Shown here piece after piece: positions 1-5,895 of a stretch of 6,915 bases of DNA. The stretch is from contig JANTFF010000031.1 of NCBI GenBank assembly GCA_024763575.1, positions 1-6,915 on the forward strand, written 5' to 3'. The notes beneath the pieces were generated by a model. It ran no database searches. It saw nothing but the letters and a program-made list of their open reading frames with translations, and was not told the origin of the DNA. This DNA is from Sulfurovum sp. (GTDB lineage: Bacteria; Campylobacterota; Campylobacteria; Campylobacterales; Sulfurovaceae). Every line of letters begins with the position of its first letter. Position 1 is the stretch's first letter. The position numbers and the translations under genes are program-made.

Positions 1-932
1 GATAATACTTTAACTCTTTTGAGAAATTTAGCCTCTCCTAATCTTTTGAGTCCAATTAAACCCTTTTCTCCATAACTAGAAGCGTATAATACAGTTTTAG
101 GTTTTATATTTTTCATACTATCTATAGTTTTTACAGATTTAATCCCTACAGTTTTAATCAATCCACTACTATTTTTTCCAAATCTTTTGGATAATTTTAC
201 AAAACCATTTAACTCTTTTAGACTTTTGGTCTCTTTTAATAGGTTTAGTGTATCTTTTAGTCCAACTTTTTGATATAGAGTATAGATTGGCTCTAATATC
301 TTTTGTACATTTTTTAGGGATTTTGTCTCTTTGGATACTTTGGCTTCTCTAACTATAGATTTACTTAACCAATTTGGTATTTTATTGACTCTTTTACCAT
401 ATTTTAGTACAGAGATACCATCTTTGGCTGGAGCTGTTGCTCCCATTGAATATATGGTTGTTGCAGTAGCAAGTAACCCTAATGAAGATAGAGCCAATAT
501 TACTTTGTCAACTTTTTCATCATTTATATAGTTATTTCCTTGGATAAATAGGTCTCTTATATCTCCTATTACTAGAAAATCAGATGCAATTGCTGATATT
601 TTCCCTATATTTTCATCACTTTTACCATGTAATATCCCATCTATAACTTTATCTTTTTTATACTCATAACTATCTCGTTTGGTTTGGATAATATTTTGTA
701 ACTCTTGTGCTTGTGGATTGCTTTTGATATAATCAAACTGCATAAAATAGGATAGGTACTCATTGGCATCACTATATTTTTGCTTGGCTATAAGCTCTTT
801 GGTATGTGGGATAGGGTTGATTTGAGCCAATCCTCTAATATCAAATTCTTTTCTCTCATTTAGCAACAAAAGAGATATTACTACAAGTAGTAATATCACA
901 ATTGGAGTCATTATTTTTAATAAAAATCTCAT
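1..932 (-). CDS. Membrane-anchored protein of unknown function (3' end beyond window)
   Basis: I do not recognise this family. The reading frame is open from ATG at 932 to the left edge, giving 310 codons without a stop; the C-terminus is missing. Residues 7-24 are one strongly hydrophobic segment after a short basic start (MRFLLK), which suggests an N-terminal signal anchor. Residues 28-100 are polar, Lys- and Tyr-rich. Residues 116-166 look like the conserved core: DFLVIGDIRDL at 118-128, then a second hydrophobic Gly/Ala/Ser/Thr-rich stretch (about 143-164). The rest, to residue 310, is Lys-rich and probably helical, with repeated K-S-L-K-like pieces. ATG 932 is preferred to the in-frame ATG at 947 because GGAG lies 9 nt before 932, whereas 947 has no ribosome binding site and would sit only about 5 nt from the predicted transcription start. 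The gene follows ftsY by 68 bp and has its own extended -10 box. I vaguely recall similar uncharacterised membrane proteins in other proteobacteria, but cannot name them. The frame is well supported; the function is unknown. Confidence 0.8.
   Translation of the reverse strand, partial: MRFLLKIMTPIVILLLVVISLLLLNERKEFDIRGLAQINPIPHTKELIAKQKYSDANEYLSYFMQFDYIKSNPQAQELQNIIQTKRDSYEYKKDKVIDGILHGKSDENIGKISAIASDFLVIGDIRDLFIQGNNYINDEKVDKVILALSSLGLLATATTIYSMGATAPAKDGISVLKYGKRVNKIPNWLSKSIVREAKVSKETKSLKNVQKILEPIYTLYQKVGLKDTLNLLKETKSLKELNGFVKLSKRFGKNSSGLIKTVGIKSVKTIDSMKNIKPKTVLYASSYGEKGLIGLKRLGEAKFLKRVKVL
874..897. repeat. Perfect 11-bp inverted repeat in codons 12-20 of the left-edge gene
   Basis: GATATTACTAC (874-884) and GTAGTAATATC (887-897) are exact reverse complements separated by only 2 nt (AA). 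In the mRNA this could form a hairpin with about 10 bp and a 4-nt loop, roughly 35 nt after the start codon. It lies within the sequence encoding the N-terminal hydrophobic anchor (codons for Ile, Leu, Val), so codon constraint may explain part of the symmetry. It may be an RNA structure, a DNA-binding site, or chance. Confidence 0.5.
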
Positions 933-934
933 TT

Positions 935-959
935 TTGGTATCTCCATTTTTGATACCAA
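935..959. repeat. Perfect 8-bp inverted repeat over the start region of the left-edge gene
   Basis: The arms TTGGTATC (935-942) and GATACCAA (952-959) are exact reverse complements separated by 9 nt. The repeat begins at the last base of the extended -10 box (959-967), covers the predicted transcription start (about 952) and the GGAG ribosome binding site, and ends 2 nt before ATG 932. This is a usual place for a repressor operator. In a read-through transcript from ftsY it could instead form an RNA hairpin over the ribosome binding site. It is not a convincing terminator: the stem has few G:C pairs and no U tract follows it on either strand. Confidence 0.55.
942..945 (-). promoter_or_regulatory. 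RBS (GGAG) that decides the start of the left-edge gene
   Basis: GGAG at 945-942 lies 9 nt before ATG 932 and inside the codons that would follow the alternative ATG at 947. This favours 932 as the true start and makes the upstream ATG part of the leader. The motif straddles the loop and one arm of the inverted repeat at 935-959, so folding of a longer transcript could hide it. Confidence 0.55.
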
Positions 960-967
960 TTATATCA
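959..967 (-). promoter_or_regulatory. Extended -10 promoter (TGATATAAT) before the left-edge gene
   Basis: Read on the minus strand, 967-959 is TG-A-TATAAT, a full match to the sigma-70 extended -10 pattern, in the 68-bp gap between ftsY and the left-edge gene. I see no good -35 hexamer, which an extended -10 can do without. A second TATAAT lies 22 bp upstream at 986-981 without the TG. A start near 952 would leave a leader of about 20 nt carrying the GGAG site. TATAAT is easy to find by chance in AT-rich DNA; the TG extension and position raise confidence. Confidence 0.5.
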
Positions 968-1000
968 TAGATTTTAGATTATTATATGTTAGAAATACCC

Positions 1001-1870
1001 CTAAACAAAAATCTCATCTAAAATAGTATTGACATACTCATTTGCTTTAAACTCAATAAGGTCATCAGGTTGTTCTCCTGTTCCTATATAGTATATTGGC
1101 ATTTGAAGTTCATCTGCAATAGAGAGTACTGAACCACCTTTGGCTGTTCCATCTAGTTTCGTGATAATAATACCATCAATACCTATCATCTCATTAAAAA
1201 CTTTGGCTTGATTGATACTAGAACTACCTTGTGTACCATCTAAAATAAGCAGTTTACGATGTGGAGAACCCTCCATTGCTTTATTAGCTATTCTTACCAT
1301 CTTTTTAAGCTCTTCACCTAGATTGGTTTGAGTATGAAGTCGCCCTGCTGTATCTATAAGTACATGGTCAACCCCTTTGGCTTTGGCTGAACTAATAGTA
1401 TCATAAACTACTGCTGAGGGGTCATGTCCTTGTCTTGTTGAGACTATAGTAATATTTAGCTTGTTTGCCCAACGAGTTAACTGTTCAATAGCTGCTGCTC
1501 GAAAAGTATCCCCTGCTCCTAACATTACTTGTTGACCCTTTTTTTGATAATATCTTGCTAGTTTGGCTATAGTTGTAGTCTTTCCTGCACCATTTACACC
1601 TACTATCATATCTATAAAAGGTTTATCATCTATCTCATGTTTCCAGTTTGCTTTATATTGAAAAACTGTAATTAATTTATTATAAGCTATACCTCTATCA
1701 ATACTATTTGGGATATCTTCTAAGAATTTTTCTACTAACTCATAATTAACATCAGCTTCTAATAAAATATCTTCAAACTCATCTTTTGTTATTTTTTTCT
1801 TTTTTTTAGGAGCTACCTCTTTGATAGCTTCATTTGTTTTTTTGAAAACTTTTTTAAATATATTTAACAC
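1001..1870 (-). CDS. ftsY: Signal recognition particle receptor FtsY
   Basis: FtsY is the GTPase receptor that docks ribosome-SRP complexes at the inner membrane and hands nascent membrane proteins to SecYEG. The 289-residue product has a basic amphipathic N-terminus (1-26, ending in a Lys run), fitting a lipid-binding helix, then a short helical N domain (about 28-80) and the NG GTPase domain. Visible motifs are the P-loop GVNGAGKT (91-98), DTFRAAA (121-127), DTAGR (173-177) and TKLDG (237-241), followed by GTAKGG and a typical YIGTGEQPDDL end. The long acidic A domain of E. coli FtsY is absent. P-loop sequence and length favour FtsY over Ffh, since there is no Met-rich M domain, and over FlhF. 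The segment after strand 'LLILD' reads DGTQGSSS, where E. coli has DASTGQN. The start is GTG at 1870, chosen because AAGGA lies 6 nt upstream. Only 9 nt separate it from the protease stop, so the genes are probably co-translated. Confidence 0.96.
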   Translation of the reverse strand: MLNIFKKVFKKTNEAIKEVAPKKKKKITKDEFEDILLEADVNYELVEKFLEDIPNSIDRGIAYNKLITVFQYKANWKHEIDDKPFIDMIVGVNGAGKTTTIAKLARYYQKKGQQVMLGAGDTFRAAAIEQLTRWANKLNITIVSTRQGHDPSAVVYDTISSAKAKGVDHVLIDTAGRLHTQTNLGEELKKMVRIANKAMEGSPHRKLLILDGTQGSSSINQAKVFNEMIGIDGIIITKLDGTAKGGSVLSIADELQMPIYYIGTGEQPDDLIEFKANEYVNTILDEIFV

Positions 1871-1876
1871 TATATT

Positions 1877-1882
1877 TCCTTA
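1877..1882 (-). promoter_or_regulatory. ftsY RBS overlapping the stop codon of the protease gene
   Basis: TAAGGA at 1882-1877 contains both the TAA stop of the M48 gene (1882-1880) and the AAGGA ribosome binding site of ftsY, 6 nt before its GTG. A ribosome finishing the protease would stop on the ftsY binding site, the classic arrangement for translational coupling. It also supports the unusual GTG start. Confidence 0.75.
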
Positions 1883-3148
1883 TTTTTCATCTGCTATAAA
1901 TGTAAATATACCATCTTTTTCCAAAGGTTTTATAGCCTCATTAACTGCACTAGCATCATATCCAAGCTCTTTTAATCTCTCTAATACTGGTGGGTGTGTA
2001 TAGTAGAAAAATACAACTAATGGGTGTGATTTGGGAAATGATTTATTCTCATCTACCAATTTGATTAGTGCTGATACCAAATTCTCTTTGCCTCCTAATT
2101 GTGAGCCAAACTCATCAGCTCCATACTCATTATGACGACTAACAAAACTCATAATAGGAGTAAATACGAATGATACCAAAGGCAATAACAACATCATCAT
2201 AGCTATCTCTACTCCTGCTTTATGCTCTACTCCCATATCCAAAAATAGCTCATCAGGTAGATTACCCAATAGGAAAAATGAGACAAAAAGTAGTACTCCC
2301 ATCATTGCTATATTTTTCCAAATATCACCATGATTAAAGTGACCCAACTCATGTCCTAATACTGCCAATAACTCTTTTGGTGTTAGCTTTTCTAAAAGGG
2401 TATCAAAGAGTACAACCCTTTTTGTTTTTCCTAATCCTCCAAAATAAGCGTTTAGTCTGCTATCTCGTTTACTAGCATCCATAACAAATATACCATCACT
2501 TTTAAGTCCAACTTTGTCCATCATAGCTTCTATATCTGATTTGAGTTCACTCTCTTCCATAGGAGAGAATTTATTGAACATAGGTGCTATAATAGTTGGA
2601 TATAGGATATTGACTACCAAAGCGATAGTAAATAGTAGAACAAATCCCCATATCCACCATGAAGATACATTAATAACTATCCAAGATAATAGAAAAAGTA
2701 TCCCTCCTCCTAAAACTACAAACATAGCTATAGATTTCAATTGGTCTAATATATATAGTTTAGGTGTCATTTTAGAAAAACCATACTCTTTATCTAACTC
2801 AAATGTCTGATATAGCTCAAAAGGTAAACCTATAATATAATTAATAGCCATAAATCCAAAAAGGAAAATAACAGCATCCAAAACAGAGTTATCAACTCCT
2901 ATTGTAGTTGTAAGCCAAGCAAAACCTTGTGTGACCCACCATACAAACATTGCATAATCAACTATTAAAGAGACTAAACCTAATCTCTCCTTTTTGATAG
3001 CATATTCACCTGCTATTCTAAATTTATCTGAAGCCATTAATACAGCTTCTTTGTCTTTCTCTTCAGATATATATCCTATCTGCATAACAGATATATACAC
3101 TTTGATAAGTGTATATACTGTATAGAGTATCATTACAATTTCTAACAT
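1880..3148 (-). CDS. M48 family (Ste24/CAAX protease-type) membrane zinc metalloprotease
   Basis: This is a predicted inner-membrane zinc endopeptidase of 422 residues, close to the usual length of Ste24-type M48 proteins. About seven hydrophobic segments are visible (roughly 2-20, 57-80, 88-108, 137-160, 163-190, 277-295, 312-332). The zinc site is HELGH (266-270; ligands His266 and His270, catalytic Glu267), with the third ligand Glu341 in NEYGAD (340-345). Other family hallmarks are SKRDSRLNAYFGGLG (226-240) and THPP (384-387). The N-terminal part resembles the CAAX_M48_N domain, which separates it from the smaller HtpX. Eukaryotic Ste24 trims prenylated a-factor and clears clogged translocons; bacteria lack that prenyl substrate, so a role in membrane-protein quality control is inference. 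It lies 33 bp after valS and 9 bp before ftsY. AAGG 6 nt before the ATG supports the start. A strong inverted repeat occupies codons 10-20. No key residue is missing. Confidence 0.94.
   Translation of the reverse strand: MLEIVMILYTVYTLIKVYISVMQIGYISEEKDKEAVLMASDKFRIAGEYAIKKERLGLVSLIVDYAMFVWWVTQGFAWLTTTIGVDNSVLDAVIFLFGFMAINYIIGLPFELYQTFELDKEYGFSKMTPKLYILDQLKSIAMFVVLGGGILFLLSWIVINVSSWWIWGFVLLFTIALVVNILYPTIIAPMFNKFSPMEESELKSDIEAMMDKVGLKSDGIFVMDASKRDSRLNAYFGGLGKTKRVVLFDTLLEKLTPKELLAVLGHELGHFNHGDIWKNIAMMGVLLFVSFFLLGNLPDELFLDMGVEHKAGVEIAMMMLLLPLVSFVFTPIMSFVSRHNEYGADEFGSQLGGKENLVSALIKLVDENKSFPKSHPLVVFFYYTHPPVLERLKELGYDASAVNEAIKPLEKDGIFTFIADEK
3087..3121. repeat. Strong inverted repeat (11 bp perfect, plus 4 bp after a bulge) in codons 10-20 of the protease gene
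   Basis: TATATACACTT (3092-3102) and AAGTGTATATA (3107-3117) are exact reverse complements around a 4-nt loop (3103-3106). Beyond one bulged A at 3091, ACAG (3087-3090) and CTGT (3118-3121) add four more pairs, so the stem could reach 15 bp. It begins 27 nt after the protease ATG, inside the codons for the first hydrophobic segment. In RNA it may slow early elongation or protect the downstream message. As DNA it could bind a dimeric regulator. It lacks a following U tract, so it is not an intrinsic terminator. Confidence 0.6.
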
Positions 3149-3154
3149 ATATTG

Positions 3155-3158
3155 CCTT
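3155..3158 (-). promoter_or_regulatory. RBS (AAGG) of the M48 protease gene
   Basis: AAGG at 3158-3155 lies 6 nt before ATG 3148, in the 33-bp gap after the valS stop. It supports this start over the in-frame ATG codons 6 and 22. No promoter or terminator is evident in the gap, which fits co-transcription with valS. Confidence 0.6.
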
Positions 3159-3181
3159 ATTTTTTATTGGAATATACCCAA

Positions 3182-5818
3182 CTAATCCTTAGCAAAGCCT
3201 TTTAATTCATCTTCTACTTTAGCCATTTTCTCCATTGCATCAGACAAAGCTTTTCTATTTTGAGTAATTACCTGTTCTGGTGCATTTGCTACAAATCTCT
3301 CATTATTTAGCATTCCATTTAGTTTGGCTATCTCTTTTTCTAGTTTCTCTTTTTGTTTAGTAAGTTTACCTATAATAGCTGACATATCAATATCATCTGT
3401 AGATATAAAACTCTCTAAATTATCAGATACATCTGTTACACAGTTATCTATTTTGCTATCTACAAAAGTAATCTCTTCTACTTTTGCCAATTTTTCGATA
3501 AAAGGCTTCATCATATCTGTATCTACCCCTAATGGTAGTTTGATTGAGGCTTTTTCTATCTTTTGGTTACCTTTGTCTATTAGAGTTTTACATCTTCTAA
3601 TTGATACAATAGCCTCCATAATCAAATCAAATTGAGATATAACCTCATCATCAATCTCACTTGCAGTGGGATATGGCATTATCATAATAGAGTCTCCATT
3701 TTCCAAGCTATCTTGGGATAGTCTCATATATAGATTTTCTGTAATAAATGGCATAAATGGGTGTAGCAATCTCATAGATGCTTTGAATATACTTCCAAGT
3801 TCACTTATGCTATTTTTGTCTGCTTTGCTAAGTTCAATTCCCCAATCACAAAACTCACCCCACAAGAAACGATATAAAGTTGTAGCACCATCATTAAATC
3901 TATAAATATCCATATATTCGCGTGTCTCTTTTACTGCTATATTAAATCTAGCTAACATATATCTACCAAGTGGTGTTTTGATATTTGCTGGGTCTAAATC
4001 CTCAAAATGTTCTTGGTTTAGTTGCAAGAAGTTAGTAGCATTAAATAGCTTATTGGTAAAGTTACGACTCTGTTCTAATTTGTCTTCACTTAGCTTTATA
4101 TCTCTACCCTGAACAGCTAGTACTGCTAATGTAAATCTAAGTGCATCTGTTGAGTATTTATCTATAGTCACAAGAGGGTCTATTACATTACCTTTTGATT
4201 TACTCATCTTCTCACCCTTTTCATCTTTGACCAAAGCGTGTAGATAAATATCTTTAAATGGTAATTGACCTGTAATATTCTCACCCATCATTAACATTCT
4301 AGCTACCCAAAAGAATAGAATATCAAATCCAGTAATCAGCAAAGAGTTAGGATAAAAATCTTTTATATCACTCTCATTCCAAAGCTCACCTTTGAACGCA
4401 TCACCATTACCCCAACCTAGAGTTGAAAAAGGCCATAAGCCAGAACTAAACCAAGTATCCAATACATCAGGGTCTTGATAGATGTTTTCGCTTCCACACT
4501 TTTCACATTTAGTAGGAACATCACCCTCTTCTACCCACTCATGACCACAATCTCTACAATAAAATACAGGTATCTGATGACCCCACCATAACTGACGAGA
4601 GATACACCAATCTCTAAGTTCACTCATCCATGCATTATAACTATTTATCCAATGAGTTGGGAAAAACTCTGCTTCACCACTGTTTACTTTTTCAATAGAA
4701 GATTTTGCAAACTCTTTTTTGACAAACCACTGTTTGGATATATATGGCTCTACTACATTTTTACATCTATAGCAGTGTCCTACTTGGTGTTGATGCTCTT
4801 CAACTTTTTCTACAAAACCTTTCTCTTGGAGTTTATTCATAATAGCTTCACGAGCTTCTAATCTCTCTAACCCCTCAAACTCACCACAATAGCTATTTAA
4901 AATACCCTTTTCATCAAAGATAGTGATAAACTCTAAATTATGTCTTTTCCCTACCTCATAATCATTTGGGTCATGAGCTGGAGTAACCTTTACAAATCCT
5001 GTCCCAAACTCCATATCAACATGGCTATCTGCAATTATCTCTACATCTCTATCTATTAGTGGTAATTTTACCTTTTTGCCAATTAGATGATTGTGTCTAG
5101 TATCATCAGGGTGAACCATTACAGCAGTATCCCCAAAATATGTCTCTGGTCTAGTTGTAGCTACTACTACCTCACCACTACCATCACTTAGAGGATATTT
5201 AATATGATACAGCTTTCCTGCATGGTCTTCATACTCTACCTCTATATCACTCAAAGCACCATCATGTGTACACCAATTTATCATATAATTTCCACGAACT
5301 ATATAACCATTATCATACATCTGTTTAAAGGCTTTTTTGACTCCATTTGCCAAACCTTTATCCATAGTAAACCGTTCACGACTCCAAGCAGGAGATACCC
5401 CTAATTTTCTAAGCTGATTAGTAATAGCATTTTGAGAGTTCTCTTTTTGTTGCCATGCTCTTTTAAGAAACTCCTCTCTTCCTATCTCCTCTTTGGTAGT
5501 TCCCTCTGCTAAAAGTTGCTTCTCTACTACATTTTGAGTAGCAATCCCTGCATGGTCAACTCCGGGTTGCCATAGAGTTTTGTACCCATCCATTCTTTTG
5601 TATCGTACGATTATATCTTGAAGTGTAAAAGTAAGTGCATGTCCAATATGTAGATGCCCTGTTACATTAGGTGGTGGCATCATAATAGTAAAGTTTTTTC
5701 CCTCTTTTTGAATATCTTTGTTACCATCTATCTCAAAGTAACCTCTATCTTCCCAAAGTTTATAGTAGCTATCCTCTATCTCTTTTGGGTTATATACATT
5801 TTTTTTTGTTTCGCTCAT
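3182..5818 (-). CDS. valS: Valyl-tRNA synthetase
   Basis: ValRS is the cytoplasmic class Ia enzyme that joins valine to tRNA-Val using ATP and hydrolyses mischarged Thr-tRNA-Val. At 878 residues the protein is complete; E. coli has 951. The Rossmann fold carries the HIGH signature at 57-60 (in PPPNVTGHLHIGH) and KMSKS at 537-541. The editing (CP1) domain spans roughly 200-345, with TTRPET at 221-226 and the GTGFVKVTPAHDPNDY segment at 272-287. A Cys pair at 349/352 and four Cys at 421, 424, 438 and 441 suggest zinc-binding knuckles. DVLDTWFSSGLWPFSTLGW (451-469) is typical ValRS sequence. The helical anticodon-binding domain covers about 610-760, including HPFMPFITE (686-694). A C-terminal coiled coil (about 814-878) is the ValRS tRNA-binding arm, which helps exclude IleRS. 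The start ATG has only a weak GGA 6 nt upstream. Codons 4-7 contain a run of nine A. It probably leads the operon with the protease and ftsY. Confidence 0.98.
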   Translation of the reverse strand: MSETKKNVYNPKEIEDSYYKLWEDRGYFEIDGNKDIQKEGKNFTIMMPPPNVTGHLHIGHALTFTLQDIIVRYKRMDGYKTLWQPGVDHAGIATQNVVEKQLLAEGTTKEEIGREEFLKRAWQQKENSQNAITNQLRKLGVSPAWSRERFTMDKGLANGVKKAFKQMYDNGYIVRGNYMINWCTHDGALSDIEVEYEDHAGKLYHIKYPLSDGSGEVVVATTRPETYFGDTAVMVHPDDTRHNHLIGKKVKLPLIDRDVEIIADSHVDMEFGTGFVKVTPAHDPNDYEVGKRHNLEFITIFDEKGILNSYCGEFEGLERLEAREAIMNKLQEKGFVEKVEEHQHQVGHCYRCKNVVEPYISKQWFVKKEFAKSSIEKVNSGEAEFFPTHWINSYNAWMSELRDWCISRQLWWGHQIPVFYCRDCGHEWVEEGDVPTKCEKCGSENIYQDPDVLDTWFSSGLWPFSTLGWGNGDAFKGELWNESDIKDFYPNSLLITGFDILFFWVARMLMMGENITGQLPFKDIYLHALVKDEKGEKMSKSKGNVIDPLVTIDKYSTDALRFTLAVLAVQGRDIKLSEDKLEQSRNFTNKLFNATNFLQLNQEHFEDLDPANIKTPLGRYMLARFNIAVKETREYMDIYRFNDGATTLYRFLWGEFCDWGIELSKADKNSISELGSIFKASMRLLHPFMPFITENLYMRLSQDSLENGDSIMIMPYPTASEIDDEVISQFDLIMEAIVSIRRCKTLIDKGNQKIEKASIKLPLGVDTDMMKPFIEKLAKVEEITFVDSKIDNCVTDVSDNLESFISTDDIDMSAIIGKLTKQKEKLEKEIAKLNGMLNNERFVANAPEQVITQNRKALSDAMEKMAKVEDELKGFAKD

Positions 5819-5854
5819 CTGTTATCCAATTATGCTTTTTTTAATTATCGCGTG

Positions 5855-5860
5855 ATTATA
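5855..5860 (-). promoter_or_regulatory. Candidate -10 box (TATAAT) of the valS operon
   Basis: TATAAT at 5860-5855 on the minus strand lies in the 77-bp gap between nagA and valS, and would give a leader of about 30 nt. There is no TG extension and no clear -35 (the hexamer 17 bp upstream is a poor match), although a weak -35 is common in Campylobacterota. No terminator hairpin is visible in the gap, so read-through from nagA remains possible. Confidence 0.35.
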
Positions 5861-5895
5861 TCGTAAAGGTTATAAGGAATAGAAAAACTAAATAA

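Noticed and set aside
331..531. Plus-strand ORF of 66 codons at the left end
   Set aside because: It is antisense to the minus-strand unknown gene, whose frame is open for 310 codons and has a start with RBS and promoter. The plus-strand frame has none of these.
945..947. ATG at 947 as the start of the left-edge gene
   Set aside because: No ribosome binding site precedes it and it lies about 5 nt from the predicted transcription start; ATG 932 has GGAG at proper spacing. It adds only five residues.
948..1000. Intrinsic terminator after ftsY
   Set aside because: The gap has no G:C-rich stem; the only symmetric element (935-959) lacks a U tract in the correct place.
1854..1867. 14-bp palindrome TTAAATATATTTAA at the start of ftsY
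   Set aside because: It is made only of A and T and encodes Leu-Asn-Ile-Phe-Lys codons; symmetry of this kind is expected by chance in such DNA.
1821..5866. Plus-strand ORFs of 60-103 codons scattered over ftsY, the protease gene and valS
   Set aside because: They lie antisense to well-conserved genes, have no ribosome binding sites I can support, and their translations look like reverse-strand shadows of AT-rich codons.
5819..5895. Possible terminator or hairpin between nagA and valS (around ATAATCACGCGATAAT)
   Set aside because: The two ATAAT-containing pieces are direct rather than inverted, pair poorly, and no stem plus U-tract can be drawn.
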